Shown here: piece after piece, positions 31,540 to 39,219 of the stretch
Position numbering within the stretch: the stretch's first letter is position 1
Layout of the letters: every line of letters starts with the position of its first letter
NCBI GenBank assembly: GCA_903847915.1
Contig: CAINEW010000009.1
Location: forward strand, 1-46,943
Direction: 5' to 3'
Source of the DNA: an uncultured bacterium
GTDB taxonomy: Bacteria; Patescibacteriota; Minisyncoccia; UBA6257; GWB1-50-10
DNA length: 46,943 nucleotides
Notes under the pieces: generated by a model
The model's input: only the letters and a program-made list of their open reading frames with translations
The model's database searches: none
Told to the model about the DNA's origin: nothing
Program-made: the position numbers and the translations under genes

Positions 31540-32373
31540 TTATTTGTAATACACACGATTTGCAATCCTTACATCAATATAGTGGACTGATGCAATTGGT
31601 GTGCTTTTTGTGATGCGTTCTATAATACGTGGTAATTCTTCTACGTGCCGATCAAGGGGGAGATGGAATGTGGGCCCTCCACGCGTATCTATTTGCCATT
31701 CTTTTAACGCGCGTGGTTTGATTGTTATTTTTTTTATTGATAATCCACTCCCTTTTATTTCTTCAATCGTTTTTAACATTCCTTCAAACCACGCATGAAC
31801 GGGTACAAGAGAGACCCCATCTTTTACCACATCGGGATTTTCATCTGTGATTTTTAAAATAAGTGTCCCTCCCGCATTCGGCACTAATGAAAACGCGACG
31901 CCTTCCTTATCAAATCCCCTGCAGACATCTTCGTTAGTATGACACCACATCCCAATCATCTCTCGTTCTTGTAATGCGATATTCACCGTTTTATTCCACA
32001 CATTTGTTTTTACTTCCATGGTCTTTAATGCAGGAAAGAGTGTTGCGGAGAGTGATGATGGTCCTCCTAATTTCCAAAAAAGAATATTCTGTTCTCCAAG
32101 CCATGCGCGCCATGTATGCGCTCCTGCCATTTGATTCACAAGAGATGCTTTCAGTGTTTCTTTTTCTATTGTGCGTGCGCCCTCAATCGTCACTCTATGA
32201 ATACGAAAAAACTCTCCATATAATAGAAAATATATTCCTCCTACTCCTGCACTTATTATTATCACAAATATAATGAGCCCCCACCATAGTGGCTTGAGTC
32301 GCTTTTTATTTCTTCTTCTCCCCCCTAATGCCTCACCTGGCATATAGGTTGTATTGTGCATTGATTTACTCAT
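31540..32373 (-). CDS. ftsQ: FtsQ/DivIB-like division protein with POTRA domain
   Basis: FtsQ links early and late divisome proteins. The protein has a basic cytoplasmic N-terminus (RRRNKKRLKP), one TM segment (about 28-52), a POTRA domain starting at FFRIHRVTIEGARTIEKETL, and a beta domain with NIALQEREMIGMW, the hallmark of FtsQ/DivIB. Two Cys (WCHTNEDVCRGF) may form a disulfide outside the cell. At 277 aa it has the usual size. I take the ATG at 32373; the track's GTG two codons earlier is possible. The start overlaps the preceding gene. No ftsA or ftsZ is adjacent. Confidence 0.82.
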   Translation of the reverse strand: MSKSMHNTTYMPGEALGGRRRNKKRLKPLWWGLIIFVIIISAGVGGIYFLLYGEFFRIHRVTIEGARTIEKETLKASLVNQMAGAHTWRAWLGEQNILFWKLGGPSSLSATLFPALKTMEVKTNVWNKTVNIALQEREMIGMWCHTNEDVCRGFDKEGVAFSLVPNAGGTLILKITDENPDVVKDGVSLVPVHAWFEGMLKTIEEIKGSGLSIKKITIKPRALKEWQIDTRGGPTFHLPLDRHVEELPRIIERITKSTPIASVHYIDVRIANRVYYK

Positions 32374-33019
32374 AGACACGAACTGGAAAAAGAGAGGTAC
32401 TCACCGCACTTCCATCACGGATGACCATTTTTACCATATAATCTCCTGAAATATTCCATATGTGACTTACAAGACGCATTGAATCTTCTGTTACGGTTCC
32501 ATCTTCTTTTTTTGTGTCTCCCCAATCAATCGCATATGTAAGTTTTTTATTCACCGAAAAAGCGAGTGGGATATTTATTTTAGTTAAAATGGTTGCGGGT
32601 GCGGGAGGCGTTTCAAATTGCTCTCCCTTTGGCGCAGGAAGCACGGGATTCCCTGTGGGACTTATGGTCTTAATATCTATTCCCTTCTTTGATGAGGTTG
32701 CGACCCCGAGGAGTGAGGAGGCGGAAGAGACAAGCGAGTCGCCAAGTGATTGAATGATTTCTCCCGTTTTTTGCTTTAAATAATTCTGCACATTTTTTTG
32801 CGCTTGTTGTTTTGTGTTATCCACTATTTTTTTTGTCCCTGTTTGTACTCCGTTTTTCACTGTATTTTCTATATTCTGCGCACGTTTTTGAATTGCCACA
32901 GGATCCCAAAAACGCATATAGGCATAATAGGCGCCATAGCCAATTCCTATAATCAAAACCCCCCACATTATTTTCCCGAACACCGCTTTCATTCCTTTTA
33001 TTATATACTTTTTTCTCAT
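32366..33019 (-). CDS. TM-coiled-coil-PKD-like extracytoplasmic protein
   Basis: A 217-aa protein of unknown function: a basic N-terminus, a TM segment (about 15-33), a long Lys/Gln/Asn-rich helix with coiled-coil character (about 42-100), a Pro-rich linker, and a C-terminal domain resembling a PKD fold (YAIDWGDT, then HIWNISGDYMVKMVIRDG). PKD domains usually mediate surface or protein contacts. It overlaps the ftsQ-like gene by 8 bp, so the two are translationally coupled. That suggests an envelope or division role. An internal ATG at 32992 is an alternative start. Confidence 0.75.
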   Translation of the reverse strand: MRKKYIIKGMKAVFGKIMWGVLIIGIGYGAYYAYMRFWDPVAIQKRAQNIENTVKNGVQTGTKKIVDNTKQQAQKNVQNYLKQKTGEIIQSLGDSLVSSASSLLGVATSSKKGIDIKTISPTGNPVLPAPKGEQFETPPAPATILTKINIPLAFSVNKKLTYAIDWGDTKKEDGTVTEDSMRLVSHIWNISGDYMVKMVIRDGSAVSTSLFPVRVYE

Positions 33020-33031
33020 ATTGCTAAAATA

Positions 33032-33060
33032 AAAACTCCCAAAATTATTATGAGAGTTTT
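33032..33060 (-). terminator. Terminator behind serS
   Basis: AAAACTC pairs with GAGTTTT around an A/T-rich loop and is followed by T-rich sequence on the minus strand. It lies beyond the 11-bp array, 77 nt after the serS stop. Confidence 0.65.
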
Positions 33061-33062
33061 TA

Positions 33063-33147
33063 TATCACTGATTTCTATCAAATTACTATGAATTTCTACT
33101 GAATTACTATCGTACTACTATTGTATTACTACCAAATTACTGAATCC
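33063..33147 (+). repeat. 11-bp-period repeat array at the 3' end of serS
   Basis: Successive units TTTCTATCAAA, TTACTATGAA, TTTCTACTGAA, TTACTATCGTA, CTACTATTGTA, TTACTACCAAA and TTACTGAATCC are 11 bp long, except one of 10. The last unit contains the serS stop codon and the last codons. On the serS-sense strand each unit carries TAGTAA or a variant. Confidence 0.8.
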
Positions 33148-34396
33148 CTTGTATCTCCTTCTTTCCTACAAATTCTTGGAGGGCTTTGGGGATTTTGACT
33201 GTGCCGTCTTTTGTTTGATTGTTCTCAATAATCGCTAGAATAGGGCGCTGGGAAAAGGCGGTAGCGTTTAACATATGCACCAATTCTTTTTTACCTTTTT
33301 CTGTTTTATATTTGGTGTTTACCCCCCGTGCTTGGAAATCGGTAGTGTTGGAGCAGGAGTGCGTTTCGCGATATTTTCCTTCTGCAGGGAACCATGCCTC
33401 AATGTCGTATTGGCGCGCGTCTGTCCACCCCATATCGCCCGTGCAGACCTCTACTACACGATACGGCAATTCTAATTTTTGCATTAATTCTTCTTGAAGT
33501 GAGAGAAGAAACTGATGCTCTTCCTCTGATTTTTCCGGCGTGGTGAATGAAAAGAATTCTACTTTATCAAATTGATGTACGCGCAAAATGCCTTTTGTGT
33601 CTTTTCCGTATGTTCCCGCTTCGCGGCGAAAACAGGTTGAAAATCCGATGTATCTGCGCGGGAGCGATTCTTTTTCTAGCACTTCTCCTCTATGTAGTGG
33701 TCCCATCGTATGTTCCGCGCTTCCTATGAGATAGAGGTCGTCTTTTCCTAAATGATAGCGCTCTTCTTTTTGATCGCCTGCCAAGCGCCCCATTTCTTCA
33801 TACACTTCTCCGCGGATCATGACCGGCGGAATCACTGGAATAAATCCGTGCGGGAGTGCCACGTCGTAGGCAAGGCGCACAAGCGCGAATTCCATAAGCG
33901 CCGCTTCGCGCATCAAATACCCGAAACGACTTCCGGTAATCTCTCCCGCTTTTTTGGTGTTGATTAATCCTAATTCTTCACCTAATGAAAAATATTCTTT
34001 TGGTGTAAAATCAAATTCCGGCTTTTTTCCCACTTCGCGAAGTATCTTATTTTCTGTTTCGTCTTTTCCCACAGGAACATTTACAAAAGGAACGTTGGGA
34101 ATTTTTTCAAAAAGTTCTTTGCGCTTATGTTCTAATTTTGTATATTCCTCTTCAAGCTCGCTTACCCGTTTTTTTAAAATTTGTGCTTTACTTAAGAGCT
34201 CTTCGGTTTGTCCGCGCGCGAGCTCTTTATTGACGAGATTTTGATCGGCTTTTAATTGATCTAACGCGACAGTTTTTGCCCGCCATTCTTCGTCTATACG
34301 AAAAAGCTTGTCCACAAGCTTCGGGTCGCATTTCTTCTTCGCGACGGCCTCCTTTACCATCTCGGGATTCTCCCGTATGAGCTGTATATCTACCAT
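33137..34396 (-). CDS. serS: Seryl-tRNA synthetase
   Basis: A class II synthetase that charges tRNA-Ser. The N-terminal 110 residues form the tRNA-binding coiled coil (LDQLKADQNLVNKEL, LEEEYTKLEHKRKELF); the core has FSTCFRREAGTYGKDTKGILRVHQF (motif 2), the serine-site CSNTTDFQARG, and LNATAFSQRPILAIIENNQ (motif 3). At 419 aa the length is normal. The stop codon lies within an 11-bp repeat array, and a second array in inverted orientation lies about 50 bp upstream of the start. A TAAGAT hexamer 6 nt before the ATG suggests a leaderless transcript. Confidence 0.97.
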   Translation of the reverse strand: MVDIQLIRENPEMVKEAVAKKKCDPKLVDKLFRIDEEWRAKTVALDQLKADQNLVNKELARGQTEELLSKAQILKKRVSELEEEYTKLEHKRKELFEKIPNVPFVNVPVGKDETENKILREVGKKPEFDFTPKEYFSLGEELGLINTKKAGEITGSRFGYLMREAALMEFALVRLAYDVALPHGFIPVIPPVMIRGEVYEEMGRLAGDQKEERYHLGKDDLYLIGSAEHTMGPLHRGEVLEKESLPRRYIGFSTCFRREAGTYGKDTKGILRVHQFDKVEFFSFTTPEKSEEEHQFLLSLQEELMQKLELPYRVVEVCTGDMGWTDARQYDIEAWFPAEGKYRETHSCSNTTDFQARGVNTKYKTEKGKKELVHMLNATAFSQRPILAIIENNQTKDGTVKIPKALQEFVGKKEIQGIQ

Positions 34397-34431
34397 AAAC
34401 CTATCTTACCTCATTTCTCTCATTTTGGGAA

Positions 34432-34447
34432 GATAAATGCATTTATC
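34432..34447. repeat. A/T-rich palindrome GATAAATGCATTTATC
   Basis: A perfect 16-bp palindrome upstream of the serS start codon, next to the inverted 11-bp array. It could be an operator; no second copy was noticed. Confidence 0.5.
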
Positions 34448-34495
34448 GAAATTTGGTAGTAATAAATAGCAATTCAGTGGTAATTTGATAGAAAC
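34447..34495 (-). repeat. 11-bp-period repeat array upstream of serS (inverted)
   Basis: On the minus strand the units read TTTCTATCAAA, TTACCACTGAA, TTGCTATTTA, TTACTACCAAA and TTTC. The first and penultimate units are identical to units of the array behind serS, so the gene is flanked by inverted related arrays. Confidence 0.75.
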
Positions 34496-34520
34496 CACCT
34501 ACTTTATGCACGTCACTTTG

Positions 34521-34550
34521 TACAAGATTTCACGATCGTGAAATCTTGTA
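34521..34550. repeat. 30-bp perfect palindrome, copy 2
   Basis: The left half TACAAGATTTCACGA is followed by its exact reverse complement. It matches the copy at 10682-10711 at 27 of 30 positions, and like it lies next to the terminator of an orphan minus-strand gene. Confidence 0.9.
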
Positions 34551-34577
34551 TTAAATTATTAGAGTTTTTTAATAATA

Positions 34578-34606
34578 AAAATCCCCATACATCGCATAGG
34601 GATTTT
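34578..34606 (-). terminator. Terminator of the 178-aa orphan gene
   Basis: AAAATCCC pairs with GGGATTTT across a 13-nt loop, with T/A-rich sequence downstream on the minus strand. It begins 6 nt after the stop codon. Confidence 0.8.
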
Positions 34607-34611
34607 AATCG

Positions 34612-35148
34612 CTATTCCATTTCTGCTTCTACATCTGCATCAGGAATTACATTAACAAGTTGATTGATGTTTTTTTGAATCATCTCAACTCCTTCCTTCC
34701 ATGTCAATTCGAATGATTTCTCGTGTCCTGTATATTCTGGGAGAAGATTTGGTTGCCACGTTGAAGTATTTTCTTGATCAACAACAACTCTGTTGTGATT
34801 AAAAAATTCATAACTGATCCAAATCCAACTACTAGAATCTACTTCGGGTGGGTTTACCACAAACACATACACACGAAACAAGTAATTAGCTTCAGGATCA
34901 CTTGGATCGTTAGCAAAAACATCATCAATACCATCCATTTCTCGCCAATTAGGATAAAGCACATCCAATACTTCAGAGTAACTTTGAACACATAGATATT
35001 GATTGTTTTCTCTAATATTGAGCTTATCAATCCATTGTTTTAGCTTATTGAAGCTTGATTTAGCCCCAACAATAGCTAATACATTGGAGTCATTAGGAAT
35101 TTCTATCCTCAACTCTTCCTCTGTACGTTCACTATTAGATTCTCTCAT
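34612..35148 (-). CDS. Orphan 178-aa acidic cytoplasmic protein
   Basis: An acidic soluble protein without signal or TM segments: a Glu-rich N-terminus, an alpha/beta middle with VLAIVGAKSSFNKLKQWIDKL, then FRVYVFVVNPPEVDSSSWIWISYEFF, and an acidic tail (DADVEAEME). No family is recognised. It has the best expression signals in the window: a consensus promoter, a leader of about 95 nt, and AAAGGAGGTGA before the ATG. That contrasts with the core genes around it and suggests an acquired or highly expressed gene. It stands alone between lysS and serS. Confidence 0.75.
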   Translation of the reverse strand: MRESNSERTEEELRIEIPNDSNVLAIVGAKSSFNKLKQWIDKLNIRENNQYLCVQSYSEVLDVLYPNWREMDGIDDVFANDPSDPEANYLFRVYVFVVNPPEVDSSSWIWISYEFFNHNRVVVDQENTSTWQPNLLPEYTGHEKSFELTWKEGVEMIQKNINQLVNVIPDADVEAEME

Positions 35149-35248
35149 TCTTATTCACCTCCTTTCTCCCTTTCTGGGGATGACTTGGCTCCTCACTACT
35201 CAATCATTTGTTCATAAGTGTTTAGAACCGTTATTAATTTGCTTTTTC

Positions 35249-35277
35249 AGTATATACCTTTTGTATTTTTTTGTCAA
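35249..35277 (-). promoter_or_regulatory. Consensus promoter of the 178-aa orphan gene
   Basis: TTGACA (35272-35277) and TATACT (35249-35254) on the minus strand are exactly 17 bp apart. The transcript would have a leader of about 95 nt with a full Shine-Dalgarno. Confidence 0.85.
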
Positions 35278-35290
35278 GCTTTTATGTCAA

Positions 35291-35306
35291 TCCGCCAGCT
35301 GGCGGA
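35291..35306. repeat. GC-rich palindrome TCCGCCAGCTGGCGGA, copy 2
   Basis: Identical to the copy at 25294-25309, and extendable by one A-T pair here. It stands upstream of the orphan gene's promoter, in an A/T-rich gap next to the 11-bp array. Confidence 0.85.
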
Positions 35307-35321
35307 TAAAAACCCTCATTA

Positions 35322-35387
35322 TTCCTATCTAATTACAACTAAATTACAATTGTATTACAACCGAATTACTATGGTATTACTATTGAC
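35322..35387 (+). repeat. 11-bp-period repeat array at the 3' end of lysS
   Basis: TTCCTATCTAA, TTACAACTAAA, TTACAATTGTA, TTACAACCGAA, TTACTATGGTA and TTACTATTGAC follow with an exact 11-bp period. The last unit contains the lysS stop codon. The orientation relative to the gene is the same as in the array behind serS. Confidence 0.85.
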
Positions 35388-36828
35388 CCCCTTCTTCCCT
35401 CATCAGCGGGAAGAAGACGGTTTCGCGGATGGGCTTATCCATAATAACCGCAAAGAGGCGCTCGGAGACGCCAAATCCTGCGGCTGGGGGCATGCCATAT
35501 TCTAATGCCTCCAAAAAGCTTTCATCTAATTGTTGTGCTTCTTTATCCCCTCCTTCACGCAATTTCATCTGTTCCTCAAAACGGGCGCGCTGGTCTAACG
35601 GATCATTTAATTCTGAAAATCCTTTCCCGAGCTCGGTGCCCCCTGCGAGAATTTGAAAACGTGCCACGCGATTTGGATTACTTTCTAATCGCTTTGCGAG
35701 GGGCTCTACTTCTACCGGCGGATCAATCAGAAAACACGGCTGAATTAATTTTGGTCGCACGGTTTTTTTATAAATTAAGTCAATCAAGCGTCCTTTACCG
35801 GCGTTATCTCCAATCTCAATATGGAGTTCTTGCACCTTTGCGCGCAATGTATCATCTGACACATTATCTAAATTAATACCTGTTTCTTTTTTAAATATTT
35901 CAAAATAATCCACTTTTTCCCATTTACCATCCCAGTTGATTTCATTCCCCTGATAGCTTGTAGTCATACTCGCGCTTATATTTTTCACCACTGCTTTATA
36001 CATTGCCTCCGTAAACGCCATCATGTCGTTGTAATCCGCATACGCCCAATAACATTCCATCTGCGTGTAATCCTGCAAGTGTTCGCGATCAATGCCTTCG
36101 TTTCTGAAAATGCGTCCGATTTCAAACACTTTTTCAAATCCTCCTACTAATGCTTTTTTGAGTGGAAGTTCAAGTGAAATACGAAGATAAAAATCTCTAT
36201 CTAGTGCATTATGGTGCGTGACGAACGGCTCTGCCTCCGCTCCTCCCGGCACGGACTCCAATACTGGCATTTCCACTTCCAAAAATCCCGCATTCTGGAG
36301 TATTTCGCGTATCGTGCGCCAAAATACATTTTTCTTTACAAATAGATCATGTGCATCTTTGTTTATAAGCGTGTCAATATAGCGCTTCCGTAATTTTATT
36401 TCTTCGTCTTCCAAACCATACCATGTGAGTGGCAAGGGGCGAAGCGCTTTTGTGATGATTCGCGCTTCGTGTACTTCTACGCTTTTTTCTCCCCGTTGAG
36501 TGGTGAACGCCACTCCTTTCACTTCTAAAAAATCTCCCATTTCACACACTTCTTTCAATAATGCAAACGAGACACACTTCTGTTCGTTGATCACTATTTG
36601 CACTTCTCCGCTTTCGTCTTTGAGATTCCCAAAAATAATTTTTCCTTGATCGCGCCATGCGATGATTCTTCCCGCGAGTGTTATGACTTCTTCTGATTTA
36701 TATTTTTCAAATTTATACACAAAATCGGCACATGACGTATCTTTCGTTACGTGCGCAGGATATGCATTCGCGTGTTCTGCATACACTTTTAATTTATTGA
36801 TACGCTCTTGAATAATATCTTCGCGCAT
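35380..36828 (-). CDS. lysS: Lysyl-tRNA synthetase (class II)
   Basis: It charges tRNA-Lys. The N-terminal OB-fold anticodon domain (about 50-150) is followed by the class II core with GRIFRNEGIDREHLQDYTQMEC (motif 2), GGTELGKGFSELNDPLDQRARF and the motif 3 segment GFGVSERLFAVIMDKPIRETVFFP. At 482 aa it is near the usual length. It is the last gene of the long mreB-to-lysS cluster, 15 nt after greA. Its stop codon lies within an 11-bp repeat array. Confidence 0.96.
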   Translation of the reverse strand: MREDIIQERINKLKVYAEHANAYPAHVTKDTSCADFVYKFEKYKSEEVITLAGRIIAWRDQGKIIFGNLKDESGEVQIVINEQKCVSFALLKEVCEMGDFLEVKGVAFTTQRGEKSVEVHEARIITKALRPLPLTWYGLEDEEIKLRKRYIDTLINKDAHDLFVKKNVFWRTIREILQNAGFLEVEMPVLESVPGGAEAEPFVTHHNALDRDFYLRISLELPLKKALVGGFEKVFEIGRIFRNEGIDREHLQDYTQMECYWAYADYNDMMAFTEAMYKAVVKNISASMTTSYQGNEINWDGKWEKVDYFEIFKKETGINLDNVSDDTLRAKVQELHIEIGDNAGKGRLIDLIYKKTVRPKLIQPCFLIDPPVEVEPLAKRLESNPNRVARFQILAGGTELGKGFSELNDPLDQRARFEEQMKLREGGDKEAQQLDESFLEALEYGMPPAAGFGVSERLFAVIMDKPIRETVFFPLMREEGGQ

Positions 36829-36843
36829 TGTGTTTATAGTTTC

Positions 36844-37305
36844 TTATTCAATATGCATCACGCGATAGCTCATTCCTCCTTTTGGTGTTTCTATAATCAT
36901 CACATCGCCCACCTTTTTTCCTAACAGTGCTTTTCCGATTGGTGATTCGTTAGAAATCTTTCCCTCTCCCGGGCGCGCTTCGTTTGATCCCACAATCGTA
37001 TACGAAAATTCTTCATCGTTTTTTTCTACTTTTATTTTACTTCCTACTTTTATCGTGGTTATTGCACCGCTTGTTTTTTCAATAATCGTTGCATTACGCA
37101 ATAATTCTTCTAAATCATTAATCTTACGTTCTAAACGAGATTGTTCCTCGCGCGCTTCTTGATATTCAGAATTTTCTGATAAATCACCTAAATCTTTTGC
37201 CTGCTTCAAACGATCCGCGACTGCTTCGCGTCCTTTTGTTTTAAGTGTTTTCACTTCTCCCACGATTTCATCGTACCGCTCTTTTGACAAATAAGATGTG
37301 TTCAT
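36844..37305 (-). CDS. greA: Transcription elongation factor GreA
   Basis: GreA rescues backtracked RNA polymerase by stimulating transcript cleavage. The N-terminal coiled coil has the acidic tip LSENSEYQEAREEQ; the C-terminal FKBP-like domain has SPIGKALLGKKVGDVMII. From the ATG at 37305 it has 153 aa, the normal length. The longer track ORF would overlap the mrdA gene and adds no conserved sequence. It begins 10 nt after the mrdA stop. Confidence 0.94.
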   Translation of the reverse strand: MNTSYLSKERYDEIVGEVKTLKTKGREAVADRLKQAKDLGDLSENSEYQEAREEQSRLERKINDLEELLRNATIIEKTSGAITTIKVGSKIKVEKNDEEFSYTIVGSNEARPGEGKISNESPIGKALLGKKVGDVMIIETPKGGMSYRVMHIE

Positions 37306-37315
37306 AATTTGGCTA

Positions 37316-39172
37316 TTATTTAAGACGATGTTCATAGTACCATAGAAGCGCATCTTTTGCCACCGGCAAGGCATTTAAGCTCCCTTCTTTTGCGTTTTCT
37401 ACTAATACGAGTATCGCAATTTGAGGATTTTCTGAAGGCGCAAATCCTACAAAAAATGCATTCAGTTTAGTGTTGAGGTTGGTCTGTGCCGTACCTGTTT
37501 TTCCTGACACGTGAAATGGTAAATCATTTAATATATGCGCAGAACCATAGGATTTTTCTACTACACTTCTCATTCCCTGTTGTATATGAGGGATGGCCCC
37601 TTTAATTTCTTCGCGCACATCTTTTAACACTACTGGTTGTGTGAAAGATGCCCTTTTTTTGTCCTTTGTAGATTCTACAGATGCCATAATTCGTGGCATA
37701 TAGAGCGTTCCTCCGTTTGCAATCGCGTTAATATAATTGAGTAGCCCAATGGGCGTGATAGAAAAATCACCTTGTCCAATACTTACGTTATAGGTGTCTC
37801 CAATACGCCATGGCGTGCCTGTTTTTTCTTTTTTCCATTCTGGGTCTGGTAAAAATCCTTTTTGCTCTCCTAAAAGATCAATTTGGGATGGCATATCAAG
37901 ATTAAATTTTTGCCACCATTCTTTGAGACGCGCAATTCCCAATCCTTTTTGATGTTCAAACCCTCCTCCTACTTCGTAAAAATAAATATTACTTGACTTT
38001 GCGAGTGCATCTTCAATATCCACCCATCCGTTTGGACGCCAATCCACAAAACGTGAAGGTGCGTCTGGATTGTAGGGATTGGGGATTTCAATATAGCCAC
38101 GTGAAAAAATTTTATCGTTTGGCATGATTACTTTCTCTGTGAGTGCTGCAGTTCCTACTAATGGTTTAATAGTAGATCCAGGATTATAGAGGCCACTTAC
38201 CGCCCTATTAAAGAGTGGGTTTGAAGGACGATTAAGATACATTGAAATGCGGCCTACTTCAAATGAGGGCATACTTACAAGTGCTAATACTTCTCCATTT
38301 TGAGGATTCATCGCAATAGCTACTGCTGCATCACGTCCTAATTCTTTCAATGCACGCGCAAGTCGCTCATAAAGATATACTTGAAAATCTGCATCAATAA
38401 ATGTCCGTAAATTATTTCCTGGTTGTGCTGTTTTTTCTGTGCGCTCTTCTTGAATTATCCCTTTTGCGCTTAAAAGAGTAAGGTGTTCCCCGTTCTTCCC
38501 CCGAATATTTTCGTCGTAATATGCTTCAAGGCCATCTTTCCCGATCGTGTCGTCGATCACTAATTCTCTATGTGTCTCTAAATCTTTTTTATCCACTCTC
38601 CCGGTATATCCCACCACATGTGCAAATGCGAGCGGATGCATTTCTGTTCTTTCAAATCCGTTTTGTAATTCAATATAAGGAAGAGGGGTGCGTGTAAGAT
38701 TAATAATAGTTGTTTCTGGTAAATTATTGGTAAGAAAAAAACGATCACTTAATGACCAATCGCGCGCGATAAATTTTTTATATAATTCTTCCTCACTTAA
38801 TCCTGTGATTTCGCTCAATATACGCAATGCTTCTTTACGTTCGCTGTATAAACGCGGAAGATTGTGTGGGATTAAATATGCCTCTACTGAGGGAATGTTG
38901 GTGACAATTGGTTTCCCAAAACGATCTTCAATAATGCCTCGTGGCGCGGAAATAATTCTTGTTTCACTCATATTTTCGTCAGCTCGTGCTGTATAACGCG
39001 CATGATCCCCTAACCCCACATTTAAAAATTGAATGAAAACTACTCCAAGAAGAATGCACGCACATATTACACTTGTATGAAATGCTGTTTTTGAAAGTGG
39101 TACTTCACGCAACTCATTCTCTGCACCTTGGTCGGTGAGCATTTCTTCTATATGAATTAAACGATTGCGCAT
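37316..39172 (-). CDS. mrdA: Elongation-type penicillin-binding protein 2
   Basis: A class B transpeptidase that cross-links side-wall peptidoglycan with the rod system. A TM anchor (about 31-53) is followed by the PBP dimer domain (APRGIIEDRFGKPIVTN) and the transpeptidase domain with STIK (333-336), SSN (393-395) and KTG (558-560). The 618-aa length and the conserved GYTGRVDKKDLE and GKDGLEAYYD segments identify PBP2 rather than FtsI. It follows the second mreB by 47 nt. mreC, mreD and rodA, its usual companions, are absent here. Confidence 0.93.
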   Translation of the reverse strand: MRNRLIHIEEMLTDQGAENELREVPLSKTAFHTSVICACILLGVVFIQFLNVGLGDHARYTARADENMSETRIISAPRGIIEDRFGKPIVTNIPSVEAYLIPHNLPRLYSERKEALRILSEITGLSEEELYKKFIARDWSLSDRFFLTNNLPETTIINLTRTPLPYIELQNGFERTEMHPLAFAHVVGYTGRVDKKDLETHRELVIDDTIGKDGLEAYYDENIRGKNGEHLTLLSAKGIIQEERTEKTAQPGNNLRTFIDADFQVYLYERLARALKELGRDAAVAIAMNPQNGEVLALVSMPSFEVGRISMYLNRPSNPLFNRAVSGLYNPGSTIKPLVGTAALTEKVIMPNDKIFSRGYIEIPNPYNPDAPSRFVDWRPNGWVDIEDALAKSSNIYFYEVGGGFEHQKGLGIARLKEWWQKFNLDMPSQIDLLGEQKGFLPDPEWKKEKTGTPWRIGDTYNVSIGQGDFSITPIGLLNYINAIANGGTLYMPRIMASVESTKDKKRASFTQPVVLKDVREEIKGAIPHIQQGMRSVVEKSYGSAHILNDLPFHVSGKTGTAQTNLNTKLNAFFVGFAPSENPQIAILVLVENAKEGSLNALPVAKDALLWYYEHRLK

Positions 39173-39219
39173 ATTTTCTTGCCTTTTCTACTACTCTTTT
39201 ATCACCAAATTCTCAACAC

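Noticed and set aside
33063-35387. CRISPR array interpretation of the 11-bp repeats
   Set aside because: Units are only 11 bp, contiguous, without spacers of 30-40 bp, and no cas genes are present.
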